The notes under the pieces are model-generated. The model did no database searches. It saw only the letters and a list, made by a program, of their open reading frames with translations, and was not told the DNA's origin. From assembly GCA_036676195.1 (NCBI GenBank), contig JAKFDK010000029.1, positions 1 to 42,323 of the forward strand: a stretch of 42,323 nucleotides of DNA, written 5' to 3'. Source of the DNA: JAKFDK01 sp036676195 (lineage in GTDB: Bacteria; Bacillota; Sulfobacillia; Symbiobacteriales; ZC4RG38). This document shows, one piece after another, positions 32,265 through 39,834 of this stretch. Numbering within the stretch: position 1 is the first letter of the stretch; every line of letters begins with the position of its first letter. A program made the translations under genes and the position numbers.

Positions 32265-33803
32265 CTAGTGGGTGGCGGAAACTGTCGCGATCGGATGGGT
32301 CTGGCGTTCCACCGTGAGGGCGTCTTCCACACAGTCACACACGCGGGCGGCCGGCCAGTGGTGGAGTACCTCCAGACGCTGCAGCACCGACCGGCACTCG
32401 TCCTGCAGCCCGACCAGATACACCGCGGCACCGGCTGCTTTGGCGGCTTGCCGGGCCTGTTTCAGAACAGCAGCCCCGGTAGCGTCCACCGAGGTGACCC
32501 CGCTCAGGTCCCAGATCTGGGCCTGGCCGGCCGGGACGCTCTCGACCTGCTCAAGGAACCGCCTGGCCACACCGAAAAACAGCGGGCCGTCCACCCGGAG
32601 GACCACGGCCGCCTCGCATTCCTTGCAGAGCACTGGCAGTTTGGTCATGCGGATGGTAAACAGGATAAAGGATAGCAGCAGCCCGGCGGCTACGCCGATG
32701 GTGAGGTCTTCATAGACCGTCAGGAAGGTCGTGATCAACATCACGGCTGAGTCGCTCTTGGGTGCGCGGGTCAGTTCGCCGACGCTGTCCCACTCGACCA
32801 TCCCGATGGCGGTGGCGATCAGCACGCCCCACAGGGTGGGTACAGGGATGACGGCGGCGTACTTGCCCAGCCCCAGGGTGATGCCCAAAATCATGATGCT
32901 GTGGACCAGGGCCGACAGCGGTGTGCGCCCGCCGGCACGGATGTTGACCGATGTGCGGACGATGGCGCCGGTACCGGCCAGCCCGCCGAACAGGGGGGCA
33001 ATGGCGTTGGCCAGGCCCTGACCAAAAATCTCCCGGTCGGAGTGGTGGCGGGTGCCCGACATCTGGTCAGCCACCGTGGCGGCCAGCAGGGATTCAATGG
33101 TGCCCAGAAGCGAACAGACAAAGCCTGCCCATACCACTGGCCCCATGTCAGCCATGGAGAGGCCGGCGAAGGGATTGGCCGGGATGGGAATCCCGCTGGG
33201 GAGGGCGCCGAGTTGCCTGACCGGGGCATGCAGCAGGAGCACGGCAGCGGTGGAGGCAACCAGAGCCACCAGGGAGCCGGGCACGGCCCGGGTGATGCGC
33301 GGCCAGACCACGATGAGCACCACGACCCCTGCGGCCACCAGCATTTCCGGCCAGGTATGCATAGGGCCGCCGGGCATGAAAATATCCTTGAACTGATTCC
33401 AGAAGATCAGAATGGCGATGCCGTTGGTGAAGCCAGCCACAACCGGGCGCGGCAGATAGTGAATATACCTGCCAATCTTCAGGAAAGATTGAATGAGCTG
33501 AAAGATGCCACAGAGGAACATGGCGGCGAACAGGCCCTTGAGCCCGACGTCCTGGTACACTTTGATGAGAACGGCCGTCATGCCGGCGGTCGGGCCGGAA
33601 ATCTGGGCTGGTGTCCCACCAAACAGGGCGGCGATTGCGCCGGTAAAGATTGCACTGTACAATCCGGCTGCCGCACCGGCGCCGGAGGCTACGCCCAGCG
33701 CCAGGGCCAGGGGTAGTGCGACAATCCCCGTCGTGATGCCGCCAAACAGATCCCCGCGGACATTTTGCGTCATTGGCCGCAACCAACCACGGAGCCAGTC
33801 CAT
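32265..33803 (-). CDS. SulP-family anion transporter with STAS domain
   Basis: About 512 residues. The membrane half has the SulP start LFGGITTGIVALPLALALGVASGAGAAAGLYSAIFTG and GGTPAQISGPTAGMTAVL, then helices ending near residue 390. The last ~110 residues are a STAS domain (LRVDGPLFFGVARRFLEQV, IWDLSGVTSVDATGAAVLK). It probably moves sulfate, bicarbonate or another anion by symport or exchange. Start choice: ATG 33803 with GAGGAG 12 nt upstream, or ATG 33815; both lie downstream of the promoter at 33864-33892, whereas the more upstream ATG 33854 lies too close to the expected transcript start. Confidence 0.93.
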   Translation of the reverse strand: MDWLRGWLRPMTQNVRGDLFGGITTGIVALPLALALGVASGAGAAAGLYSAIFTGAIAALFGGTPAQISGPTAGMTAVLIKVYQDVGLKGLFAAMFLCGIFQLIQSFLKIGRYIHYLPRPVVAGFTNGIAILIFWNQFKDIFMPGGPMHTWPEMLVAAGVVVLIVVWPRITRAVPGSLVALVASTAAVLLLHAPVRQLGALPSGIPIPANPFAGLSMADMGPVVWAGFVCSLLGTIESLLAATVADQMSGTRHHSDREIFGQGLANAIAPLFGGLAGTGAIVRTSVNIRAGGRTPLSALVHSIMILGITLGLGKYAAVIPVPTLWGVLIATAIGMVEWDSVGELTRAPKSDSAVMLITTFLTVYEDLTIGVAAGLLLSFILFTIRMTKLPVLCKECEAAVVLRVDGPLFFGVARRFLEQVESVPAGQAQIWDLSGVTSVDATGAAVLKQARQAAKAAGAAVYLVGLQDECRSVLQRLEVLHHWPAARVCDCVEDALTVERQTHPIATVSATH

Positions 33804-33863
33804 CGGACTCGCCATCTCCTCTGCCATCATTAGATTTTGAATGTGCAGGGGCAACTGACTCCC

Positions 33864-33892
33864 ATACTAGTCCTGGTCCTGACTTGCCGCAA
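33864..33892 (-). promoter_or_regulatory. sigma-A-like promoter of the SulP gene
   Basis: Minus strand TTGCGG, 17-bp spacer, TAGTAT. It lies about 60 bp before the chosen SulP start and argues for a short leader. Confidence 0.6.
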
Positions 33893-34057
33893 GTACTGAA
33901 GGGGCGACTTCCAAAGTGTCCTGCGGGGAAAAAGAGTCGGCGGACCCGAACGCGGGGCAAAAATCGGGCAAGACGGCCATTTTTGCAGGAAACAGCCGAA
34001 ATATGCGGGCTCGATAAAGTTGCAATTTTACGACCCTTTGATAATGGGATACAGGAT

Positions 34058-34090
34058 AGCCCCCGAGCGGATGATTTCCGCTCGGGGGCT
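34058..34090. terminator. 14-bp hairpin downstream of the paired unknown genes
   Basis: AGCCCCCGAGCGGA pairs perfectly with TCCGCTCGGGGGCT across a 5-nt loop. It is 26 nt past the minus-strand stop at 34117 and probably ends that operon, though no T tract is present. Confidence 0.6.
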
Positions 34091-34116
34091 GGTGCACGTG
34101 ATCTTGCGGTTACGTT

Positions 34117-34479
34117 TTAAACGTCAGTGTAGGGAGTATAAAGGCGACGCCTCATGTCAAAGCGCTCCAGATGCAGTCCGTTAATCCGATACGGCGGTTG
34201 CGCGGCGCTGGGAAAAAGACCGTTCAGCGCGGTGACCAGGGCGACTGCCGCGGTCAGTTCCGTCTCCGGGTCCACACCCCGGGGTACTTTGGCGGCCCGG
34301 CGCAAGGCGTCGATAATTCGGGCCCTGGCGGCTACCCGCAGCGCTCGCACCACCGTTTGCCGCCGACGGCGTTCGGCGCTGACCGGGGCCCGGGGGTTGG
34401 GGAGTTTGCCTTCACGCAGCAGGACCTCCTGGAGGGCATCCAGCAGGTTGTCATAGGCCTGGGGCACTGACACTGACAT
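34117..34479 (-). CDS. hypothetical protein, paired unknown family, copy 1
   Basis: 120 residues, basic, mainly helical (AYDNLLDALQEVLLREG, RRRRQTVVRALRVAARARIIDALRRAA), ending in a beta-like segment with PPYRINGLHLERF. The same C-terminal signature, ALN.L...P.(Y/F)R(I/V)NG..L, is found in the gene just upstream, so the two are diverged tandem paralogues. ATG 34479 has GGAGGT 8 nt upstream, and only 14 nt separate the genes. No membrane segment, metal motif or known domain was recognised; the Arg clusters could suit nucleic-acid binding. Confidence 0.75.
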   Translation of the reverse strand: MSVSVPQAYDNLLDALQEVLLREGKLPNPRAPVSAERRRRQTVVRALRVAARARIIDALRRAAKVPRGVDPETELTAAVALVTALNGLFPSAAQPPYRINGLHLERFDMRRRLYTPYTDV

Positions 34480-34493
34480 GCCGGGACACCTCC

Positions 34494-34817
34494 CTAAGGC
34501 CAGCGATAATCAAACACCCGTCGCCACTGCCGAAGTTCCGGATAATGGACTTGCAGGTATGGGCCATTGACCCGGAACCGGGGACCGGTAAGACTGTTCA
34601 GCGCACGCACGATCCGGCGCATCCGCCCCTTGGCCGCTGCTTCCAGTTCGGCGCCATCCTCATCGGGATGTCCGCCCACCTGGTTGCTGTAGTGGCACAG
34701 GCGTTCCATCGCCAGGGTGACCAGAGCATCGGCAAGGGCTTGCTCCCGGCTGTGCCCTTTGGGTCCGGCCAGGGCATCGAGCAGGGCCAGTTCCGCTCCG
34801 CGCAGGTCGACCTCCAC
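34494..34817 (-). CDS. hypothetical protein, paired unknown family, copy 2
   Basis: 107 residues from GTG 34817, chosen because GGAGG lies 8 nt upstream; ATG 34823 is too near the SD. It has an N-terminal helix pair (VDLRGAELALLDALAG, REQALADALVTLAMERL), an acidic loop (HPDEDGAELE), and the shared ending ALNSLTGPRFRVNGPYLQV, followed by WRRVFDYRW. Alignment to copy 1 requires a short gap only at the ALN...P stretch. First gene of a two-gene operon, divergent from the uracil-DNA glycosylase gene across about 220 bp that hold no recognisable gene. Function unknown. Confidence 0.72.
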   Translation of the reverse strand: MEVDLRGAELALLDALAGPKGHSREQALADALVTLAMERLCHYSNQVGGHPDEDGAELEAAAKGRMRRIVRALNSLTGPRFRVNGPYLQVHYPELRQWRRVFDYRWP

Positions 34818-35035
34818 CCGCATCACCTCCGTGTGCTTCACGTGAATGTCCTGGCGGTTCAGACTTCGCCGTCCGCCCGGTGGCCCCCTGCCGGGATCTC
34901 CTGTCACTGTAGGTTTCCCGGCGCTGGCTGGCCTGGTATCAGCAGTTTGCCCGAATCTGCGGGCAGGGCAGCTACAGCACCGGGGCGAATCGCTGTCGGG
35001 ATGATGCACCATGACTGTTCTGGGGTGAACCAACT

Positions 35036-35671
35036 ATGGCAGAGCCTTGCGAGATTTATACCGGTACCCCCACGCAACTGGATACGTTGGCCGCTATGGC
35101 GGACTTACGGCAGGCGGTTTTGGATTGTCGGGCCTGTACGCTGCGGAGCGGCTGCCTCGGGGTGGTGTTTGGCGAGGGGAATCCCAGTGCCCGCCTCATG
35201 CTGGTCGGTGAGGGACCTGGTGCCGAAGAAGACAGGCAGGGGCGACCGTTTGTGGGTGCGGCCGGCCAGCTTCTGGACCGGATCCTGGCCGCCGGCGGGT
35301 TTGAGCGCTTCACCCACTGTTATATTGCGAACGTGGTCAAGTGCCGGCCACCCGGAAACCGGGTGCCGGAGCCAGCCGAGCGGGCGGCCTGCTGGCCCAA
35401 CCTGCGGGCGCAGATTCGCCTGCTCCGGCCGGCCATTGTGGTACTGCTGGGCGCCACGGCCCTGCAGGCGGTACTGGACCCGCGGGGCGGGATCACCCGC
35501 ATGCGGGGGCAATGGGTGCAGAAGGAGGGCATTCACTTTATGCCCACGTACCACCCGGCCGCGCTGCTGCGGGACCCGAGCAAGAAAAAGCCGGTGTGGG
35601 AAGACATGAAGGCCGTGGTCCGTAAGTATCGGGAGCTGGTGGACCCCGCCCACGTTTGTGATTATGTTTAG
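35036..35671 (+). CDS. family-4 (UdgA-type) uracil-DNA glycosylase
   Basis: 211 residues. It removes uracil from DNA and carries a 4Fe-4S cluster. Cluster cysteines are likely C31 or C34 (DCRACTL), C103 (VVKCRPPGNR) and C119 (AACWPNLR). Active-site blocks are LVGEGPGAEEDRQGRPFVGAAGQLLD at 56-81, the YIANVVKCRPP segment and HFMPTYHPAALLR with H173. The usual family motif is GEAPG; here the Ala is Gly (GEGPG), which is common. ATG 35036 has a GGGGTG site upstream. Stand-alone DNA repair gene. Confidence 0.92.
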   Translation: MAEPCEIYTGTPTQLDTLAAMADLRQAVLDCRACTLRSGCLGVVFGEGNPSARLMLVGEGPGAEEDRQGRPFVGAAGQLLDRILAAGGFERFTHCYIANVVKCRPPGNRVPEPAERAACWPNLRAQIRLLRPAIVVLLGATALQAVLDPRGGITRMRGQWVQKEGIHFMPTYHPAALLRDPSKKKPVWEDMKAVVRKYRELVDPAHVCDYV

Positions 35672-36187
35672 GCGGTGGGTTACAGTATAAATCTCCTGTC
35701 GCCAGCTATAGCTCAAAGTTTGCACCCAGCACAGGCTTGTCGATCAGGTGGTCGAGACTCTGGTCAGTATCCTGGGCGACTGCAGATACATGAAGGACCC
35801 GACCCAGAGCCGATTGTCTCCGTCCAAGCAGTGGCACTGGTCTGACCCGTTCCGCACCTGGACCCATAGAAGAGGCCCCTTGCTGTTCCGGGATTCTATG
35901 TGATGGTATACGCTTAGGCTGGATCGCATGTGTAGTCAGTGTCCAAGTGTGAATCGTTCTAGCCTTTCGTTTTCATTCAGCAATAATCACATAGTTGGCA
36001 GTGTCGGGTCGGCACATCGGCTTGCTTACAATAGACGTTCCCTTCTGAGAGGCTCTTCGGTGAATTAACACCTCGCTTGATGGGGCATCGTCTATGACCA
36101 CGAAACACTCACCAGCGTACACCGTACCAGCTCACACGAGAGGCATCCAACCAGGATGGTCAGCGGGACTATAGATTTACTGCCAAA
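35672..36187. other. low-coding, lower-GC patch with a possible gene fragment
   Basis: About 500 bp with visibly lower GC than the surroundings and no intact gene. On the plus strand the frame 35712-35903 (a GTG at 35748) reads LVDQVVETLVSILGDC and later SKQWHWSDPFRTWTHRRGPLLF before a stop. It looks protein-like but has no SD and no family was recognised. The rest (35904-36187) shows nothing coding. It may be an old insertion or decayed mobile DNA next to the tRNA-like element. Confidence 0.4.
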
Positions 36188-36188
36188 G

Positions 36189-36269
36189 GGTATCGTAGCT
36201 CAACTGACAGAGTCCCTGATTTATAATCAGGTAATTGCAGACTCTGATTCTTGCCTGCAATCAATACCC
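36189..36269 (+). tRNA. degenerate tRNA-like element, anticodon loop reads UAU
   Basis: From 36189: acceptor-like GGTATCG, TA, D-arm GCTC/GAGT, a perfect anticodon arm CCTGA-TTTATAA-TCAGG with anticodon UAU (Ile AUA), variable TAATT, and a T-arm of GCAGA with TCT(T)GC that contains one extra base. The D-loop lacks the GG pair, the T-loop is not TTCRA, and about 7 nt separate the T-arm from CAATACC, which could close the acceptor. No proper CCA. So it resembles a phage-type or decayed tRNA rather than a working one. Its 3' edge overlaps the last bases of the next gene's stop region. Confidence 0.35.
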
Positions 36270-37208
36270 CAGCACCTTATCCACCACATTCCGGAGCGGG
36301 GCCCCGGTGGCAAAGCGCTGCAGGTTATCAGCCCAGATGGCCATGGTACGCTCCATGGTGCGGGGCGAGGCAGCTGCCTGGTGCGGCGTGATGACCACGT
36401 CAGGCAGTTGCCACAGCGGTGAGTCCGGGGGCAGGGGTTCAGTAGCGAATACGTCCAGGCCGGCGCCGGCGAGGCGACCGGCTTGCAGTGCTGCCACCAG
36501 GGCCGGCTCGTCCACCACCTCGCCGCGGGCGACGTTGATCAGATAGGCCGAGGGCTTTATGTGGGCGAGGGCGGCGGCATTAATCAGGCCGCGGGTTTCG
36601 CCGGTCAGGGGCACGGCGATAACCACAAAATCCGATTCCTGCAGGACAGTCTCCAGGCTGCCGGTGGCGTCGGCCTCCGGGCAGGTGGCGCCCGGCGCCC
36701 GGCGGGTGGCCAGCACGCGCATGCCCAGGGCTCTGGCGCGCCGGGCCACCTCCCGGCCCACGGCACCCAGCCCGATAATGCCCAGGGTCAGGCCGGATAT
36801 TTCAAACAGGTAGCGAAACTGGCGTTCCCAGCGGCCTTCGCTTTGCAGTCGGGCGGAGCGGTGCAGCCCCCGGGCAAAGCCAAGGACCATAGCCAGCACA
36901 TGTTCGGCAATCGGGGGAGCATTGGCGCCGCGGCTGTTGGTCAGCACGTACGGAGTGGCGGCGAATTCCGGAGTGAGCAGGCCCTCGACCCCAACGGTGA
37001 GGCTGTGCACCCAGGTGAGTTCCGGGGCGGCGGCGTACACCCGCTGGGGGCTGGCCAGGCCCAGGCACGCCAGGGCATTGGCGCCGGCGGCGTGGGCCAC
37101 TGCCTCGTCTTCGGTCTCGCAGGGGACGACCTGAACATCCGGTGGCAGCGGGGGCAGCCAGCGGGCGTAGCGATCCGCCCGCTCCGTCAGTAGCAAGGCT
37201 ATTGGCAT
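36261..37208 (-). CDS. D-2-hydroxyacid dehydrogenase, NAD-binding
   Basis: 315 residues. The Rossmann motif GIIGLGAVGREVARR is at 144-158, and the catalytic triad R228 (NVARGEVVDE), E257 (FATEPLP) and H276 (ITPHQAA) is complete. It reduces 2-oxoacids (or oxidises D-2-hydroxyacids) with NAD(P)H; the substrate is not readable, with glyoxylate/hydroxypyruvate or phosphoglycerate-like enzymes being the nearest types. ATG 37208 is chosen because GGAGGAGG lies 9 nt upstream; further-upstream codons are not conserved. Single gene, divergent from the Gly/Ala/Pro-rich gene. Confidence 0.93.
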   Translation of the reverse strand: MPIALLLTERADRYARWLPPLPPDVQVVPCETEDEAVAHAAGANALACLGLASPQRVYAAAPELTWVHSLTVGVEGLLTPEFAATPYVLTNSRGANAPPIAEHVLAMVLGFARGLHRSARLQSEGRWERQFRYLFEISGLTLGIIGLGAVGREVARRARALGMRVLATRRAPGATCPEADATGSLETVLQESDFVVIAVPLTGETRGLINAAALAHIKPSAYLINVARGEVVDEPALVAALQAGRLAGAGLDVFATEPLPPDSPLWQLPDVVITPHQAAASPRTMERTMAIWADNLQRFATGAPLRNVVDKVLGY

Positions 37209-37263
37209 GCGGTGCAACCTCCTCCTTTCCAACGTACCATAAGACATGTGGGAGGTGCTACGT

Positions 37264-37905
37264 ATGCAGTTTCACCACCGGCGCCGCCCCCGTGACCCGG
37301 GAGCCCTCACCGGTCTGCTGATGGGTCTGGCCATTGGCGGCGGGGCACGGCAGCCCCCCCAGACTGTCTCCGGGGTGCGCCCGTTACTGGCGCTCCTGCT
37401 TGGCCAGGGGTTGGGTGGGCGCCACGATACCGGGCCGGGGTCTCCTTATGGCGCGGGGCCGGTCGCCGGTGCCGCCTATGGATCGGGCCCGGCCGCGGGC
37501 GTTACCTGGAATGCCGCGCCGATGGCGATGACCAGACCGGGCGCGGCGGTGATTGCCGGAGCGGCGCATTCTTCAACGCCGCTGGCCGGGACCGCGTATG
37601 GTAAAGTTCCGGTTCTGAACGCCAACGGCTCGGCCCCGCGCCCGAGTGCCACCTATGGCTCGGCTCCGCTGTCCGCGCCCCCGCCTGCACCGGGCACAAA
37701 CCAGGCTGGTGGCAGCGGGCGCGGCTCATTTCTGTTCGGCAGCAGCGCCCGCAGCCCCGGCCTGGGTTTGGACGCATCGGCGACCCAGCCACAGGCGGCC
37801 CAGATGGCGGCTGCCCAACCGGTAGCGGCACCCGGTCAGCCGACGCTATTGCAGGCCCAGGTGATCCCCTTGAGCGACGACGAAGACGACAGCGGATCCA
37901 TGTAA
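37264..37905 (+). CDS. Gly/Ala/Pro-rich repeat protein with acidic tail
   Basis: 213 residues. A basic start (MQFHHRRRPRDP) and short hydrophobic patch (LTGLLMGLAIGG) are followed by imperfect repeats of the form GPxAGxxYGxGP (VAGAAYGSGPAAGVTWNAAP, LAGTAYGKVP, PSATYGSAPLS) and an acidic tail (LSDDEDDSGSM). No domain was recognised. ATG 37264 has GGGAGGT 7 nt upstream, so it is translated as written. Low-complexity G/A/P/Y proteins in spore formers are often coat or surface components, and a SPOCS-domain gene lies next to it; this link is inference. Confidence 0.65.
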   Translation: MQFHHRRRPRDPGALTGLLMGLAIGGGARQPPQTVSGVRPLLALLLGQGLGGRHDTGPGSPYGAGPVAGAAYGSGPAAGVTWNAAPMAMTRPGAAVIAGAAHSSTPLAGTAYGKVPVLNANGSAPRPSATYGSAPLSAPPPAPGTNQAGGSGRGSFLFGSSARSPGLGLDASATQPQAAQMAAAQPVAAPGQPTLLQAQVIPLSDDEDDSGSM

Positions 37906-37988
37906 TCCGGAAAGGAATCCAGCCGACGAGGCCCCGCCGTTCAACGGGCTGGGGTCTCGCCGCGTTGCCGTCGGTCGCGCCCGCCCCG

Positions 37989-38005
37989 CCCCGGTATCGC
38001 CGGGG
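37989..38005. terminator. small GC hairpin between convergent genes
   Basis: CCCCGG-TATCG-CCGGGG stem-loop, one of two hairpins with the same TATCG/CATCG-like loop in this gap. Weak evidence for termination by itself. Confidence 0.35.
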
Positions 38006-38015
38006 GGAAACGGCA

Positions 38016-38046
38016 ACAGGGTATCCGGCATCGCCGGATACCCTGT
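38016..38046. terminator. 13-bp hairpin terminator between convergent genes
   Basis: ACAGGGTATCCGG and CCGGATACCCTGT pair perfectly across a 5-nt loop, just past the end of the SPOCS gene at 38059. It faces both the repeat-protein and the SPOCS gene. Confidence 0.6.
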
Positions 38047-38058
38047 CTGGGCGGGGAG

Positions 38059-38748
38059 CTAGGGATCGTTGACCAGGATCGGACCAGGGAAGCTGACGGT
38101 CGGGCCGATCGCCGTACCGGGCTTGGGACCTGGGGTGGTGGTGGCAGGGAAGGTTACGGTTGCTCCGCCGCCCTGGGGAACACCGGCGGTGGTGGCGGGC
38201 GGGCAGGCCGGTGTGGTTGGGGTGACGGATACCTGTACTGCCTCAGGCCGGGTGACGGTTACGCACAGCAGCAGGACGGTCTTGTCGACAATGGACGTGA
38301 AGGTACCTGCGGCGGTGACACCGGCAGCTTCCTCTGATTCACCCTCGACAACGGCCTGGGCCACACGGCACTTGTCACCCGGCATGGCGCCGGCGACGGG
38401 GATGAAGGTATTGAAGGCGATATCGACTGTGGTATGGTTGACGGCACCGCTGGCTGTGTTCACAATCCCGGAACAGGCGGTAAAGGTGCCGGGTCGGGGG
38501 GGAGCAGTGCCAGTCGCCAGGGTCTTGAAGTTGATGTCCTTGCGCAGCCGGCCGTCAATGATCACCTTGCCCGGGATTACCGTGCAGGAGTCGATGATGA
38601 CCGTCTTACGGATTTCCTTGACCTCCAGCGCCGGGGAAGGCAGGGGAATGGCTGCGCAGACCAGCACCTGCCGCTGACCGGACCCGATGAGAACCGGCAG
38701 TTCGACCACGGCATCCTGGGCGCCACCGATGGGCCTGATTGCCTGCAT
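38059..38748 (-). CDS. SPOCS-domain (DUF3794) protein, probably spore-coat associated
   Basis: 229 residues. The SPOCS core is at about 45-135: VIIDSCTVIPGKVIIDGRLRKDINFKT then AFNTFIPVAGAMPGDKCRVAQAVVE, as in SipL, LysM-spore proteins and CotE-linked factors of spore formers. A Pro/Thr/Val-rich tail (168-229) follows. There is no signal peptide, so it would be made in the mother cell or forespore. ATG 38748 has GGAGGT upstream, and a perfect palindrome CCTCCATGGAGG (38756-38767) covers that SD. A loose sigma-K-like match (AC, 15 bp, CATAAGC) lies about 35 bp before the start on the minus strand; low confidence. Confidence 0.85.
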   Translation of the reverse strand: MQAIRPIGGAQDAVVELPVLIGSGQRQVLVCAAIPLPSPALEVKEIRKTVIIDSCTVIPGKVIIDGRLRKDINFKTLATGTAPPRPGTFTACSGIVNTASGAVNHTTVDIAFNTFIPVAGAMPGDKCRVAQAVVEGESEEAAGVTAAGTFTSIVDKTVLLLCVTVTRPEAVQVSVTPTTPACPPATTAGVPQGGGATVTFPATTTPGPKPGTAIGPTVSFPGPILVNDP

Positions 38749-38888
38749 CTCTCCACCTCCATGGAGGGTCCCTAGCCCAGCTTATGCCCTCCCCCGGACG
38801 GGTTGACATAACACGGAAAAGAGGGCAAGCTATTCTCACAGCAGGGAGCCGGTGCGGGTGGAGCGAATTCATGTTCGGGTGATGGGTT

Positions 38889-39737
38889 GTGGATCTGCTG
38901 TCCCTGCTGACCTTTGCGTTTCTGCCCGGTGTGGGTGCCCGCTCACTGGTGAAGCTGCTGGGCGGCCGCCCGCCCGACCTGGCCCTGATGAAGGCAGGCC
39001 TGGCGGCCTGGCAGCATGCCGGGCACCGGAGCCGCGCCCATGCCCTGGCCGCCGCGGAATTGCAGCGGGCGCAGAAGGTAGGGGTGCGGATCCTGCGGCT
39101 GACCGACCGGGATTATCCGGCATGTCTGGCCCGAATTGCCGATCCGCCCCCTCTGCTCTGGGTGCAGGGCGCCCTCGCGGCCGGTCCGGCTTTGGCCATT
39201 GTGGGGACGCGCACGCCGACTCCGCCCGGTTGGGCGGCGGCCACGGCCCTGGCTGGCGCGGCGGCGGGCAGTGGTTGGGTGGTGATCAGTGGCCTGGCCC
39301 GGGGCATTGATGCGGCTGCGCACCGGGCGGCGCTGAGCGGTGGCGGGATCACCTGGGCAGTGCTGGGCGGTGGCCTGGCGCGGGTATATCCGCCGGAACA
39401 CGCCGCACTGGCGGCGGCACTGGTGCGACAGGGGGGTGCGCTGATCAGTGAACATCCGTTGACAACGCCGGTCACCGCCGCCGGTCTGGTCCGCAGGGAC
39501 CGGATTCAGGCCGGTCTGGCCGCGGCGGTGGCCGTATGCGAGACCGGGCCGGCCGGTGGCGCCCTCCACACGGCGCGGGCGGCCCTGGCTGCCCGCCGCC
39601 CGGTGCTGACGCCGGCACCGCCGGCGCCGGGCCCGGGCGAGGCCGGCTACCGTCTGCTGCTGCAGTTGGGCGCCCGCAGCTACACCGACCCGCACACCGC
39701 GCTGGCCGCCCTTGACTGCCGACAACTTGAGGACTGA
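38889..39737 (+). CDS. dprA: short DprA/Smf-like DNA-processing domain protein
   Basis: 282 residues. The Rossmann-like DprA core is present: VGTRTPTPPG (105-114), VVISGLARGIDAAAHRAAL (131-149), AVLGGGLARVYPPEH. The later DNA- and RecA-related stretch departs from canon: RRDRIQAGL replaces RNRIIAGL and GGALHTA replaces SGSLITA. There is no C-terminal winged helix. DprA loads RecA on incoming single-stranded DNA; this copy may be a diverged paralogue or a minimal form. GTG 38889 has GGGTGAT upstream. The TTGACA at 38803-38808 could be its -35, but no well-spaced -10 was found. Confidence 0.82.
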   Translation: MDLLSLLTFAFLPGVGARSLVKLLGGRPPDLALMKAGLAAWQHAGHRSRAHALAAAELQRAQKVGVRILRLTDRDYPACLARIADPPPLLWVQGALAAGPALAIVGTRTPTPPGWAAATALAGAAAGSGWVVISGLARGIDAAAHRAALSGGGITWAVLGGGLARVYPPEHAALAAALVRQGGALISEHPLTTPVTAAGLVRRDRIQAGLAAAVAVCETGPAGGALHTARAALAARRPVLTPAPPAPGPGEAGYRLLLQLGARSYTDPHTALAALDCRQLED

Positions 39738-39762
39738 AGCGGAGTTGCCAGGTTTTTATGGG

Positions 39763-39791
39763 TTAACAGGCAGAGATGGTCATAGTAAAAT
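39763..39791 (+). promoter_or_regulatory. sigma-A promoter of the M23 peptidase gene
   Basis: TTAACA (39763-39768), exactly 17 bp, TAAAAT (39786-39791); 43 bp before the start. Confidence 0.75.
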
Positions 39792-39834
39792 CATTAACGT
39801 GCTAAATAAATAGTGAAAAAGGGGGTTGAGCCTG

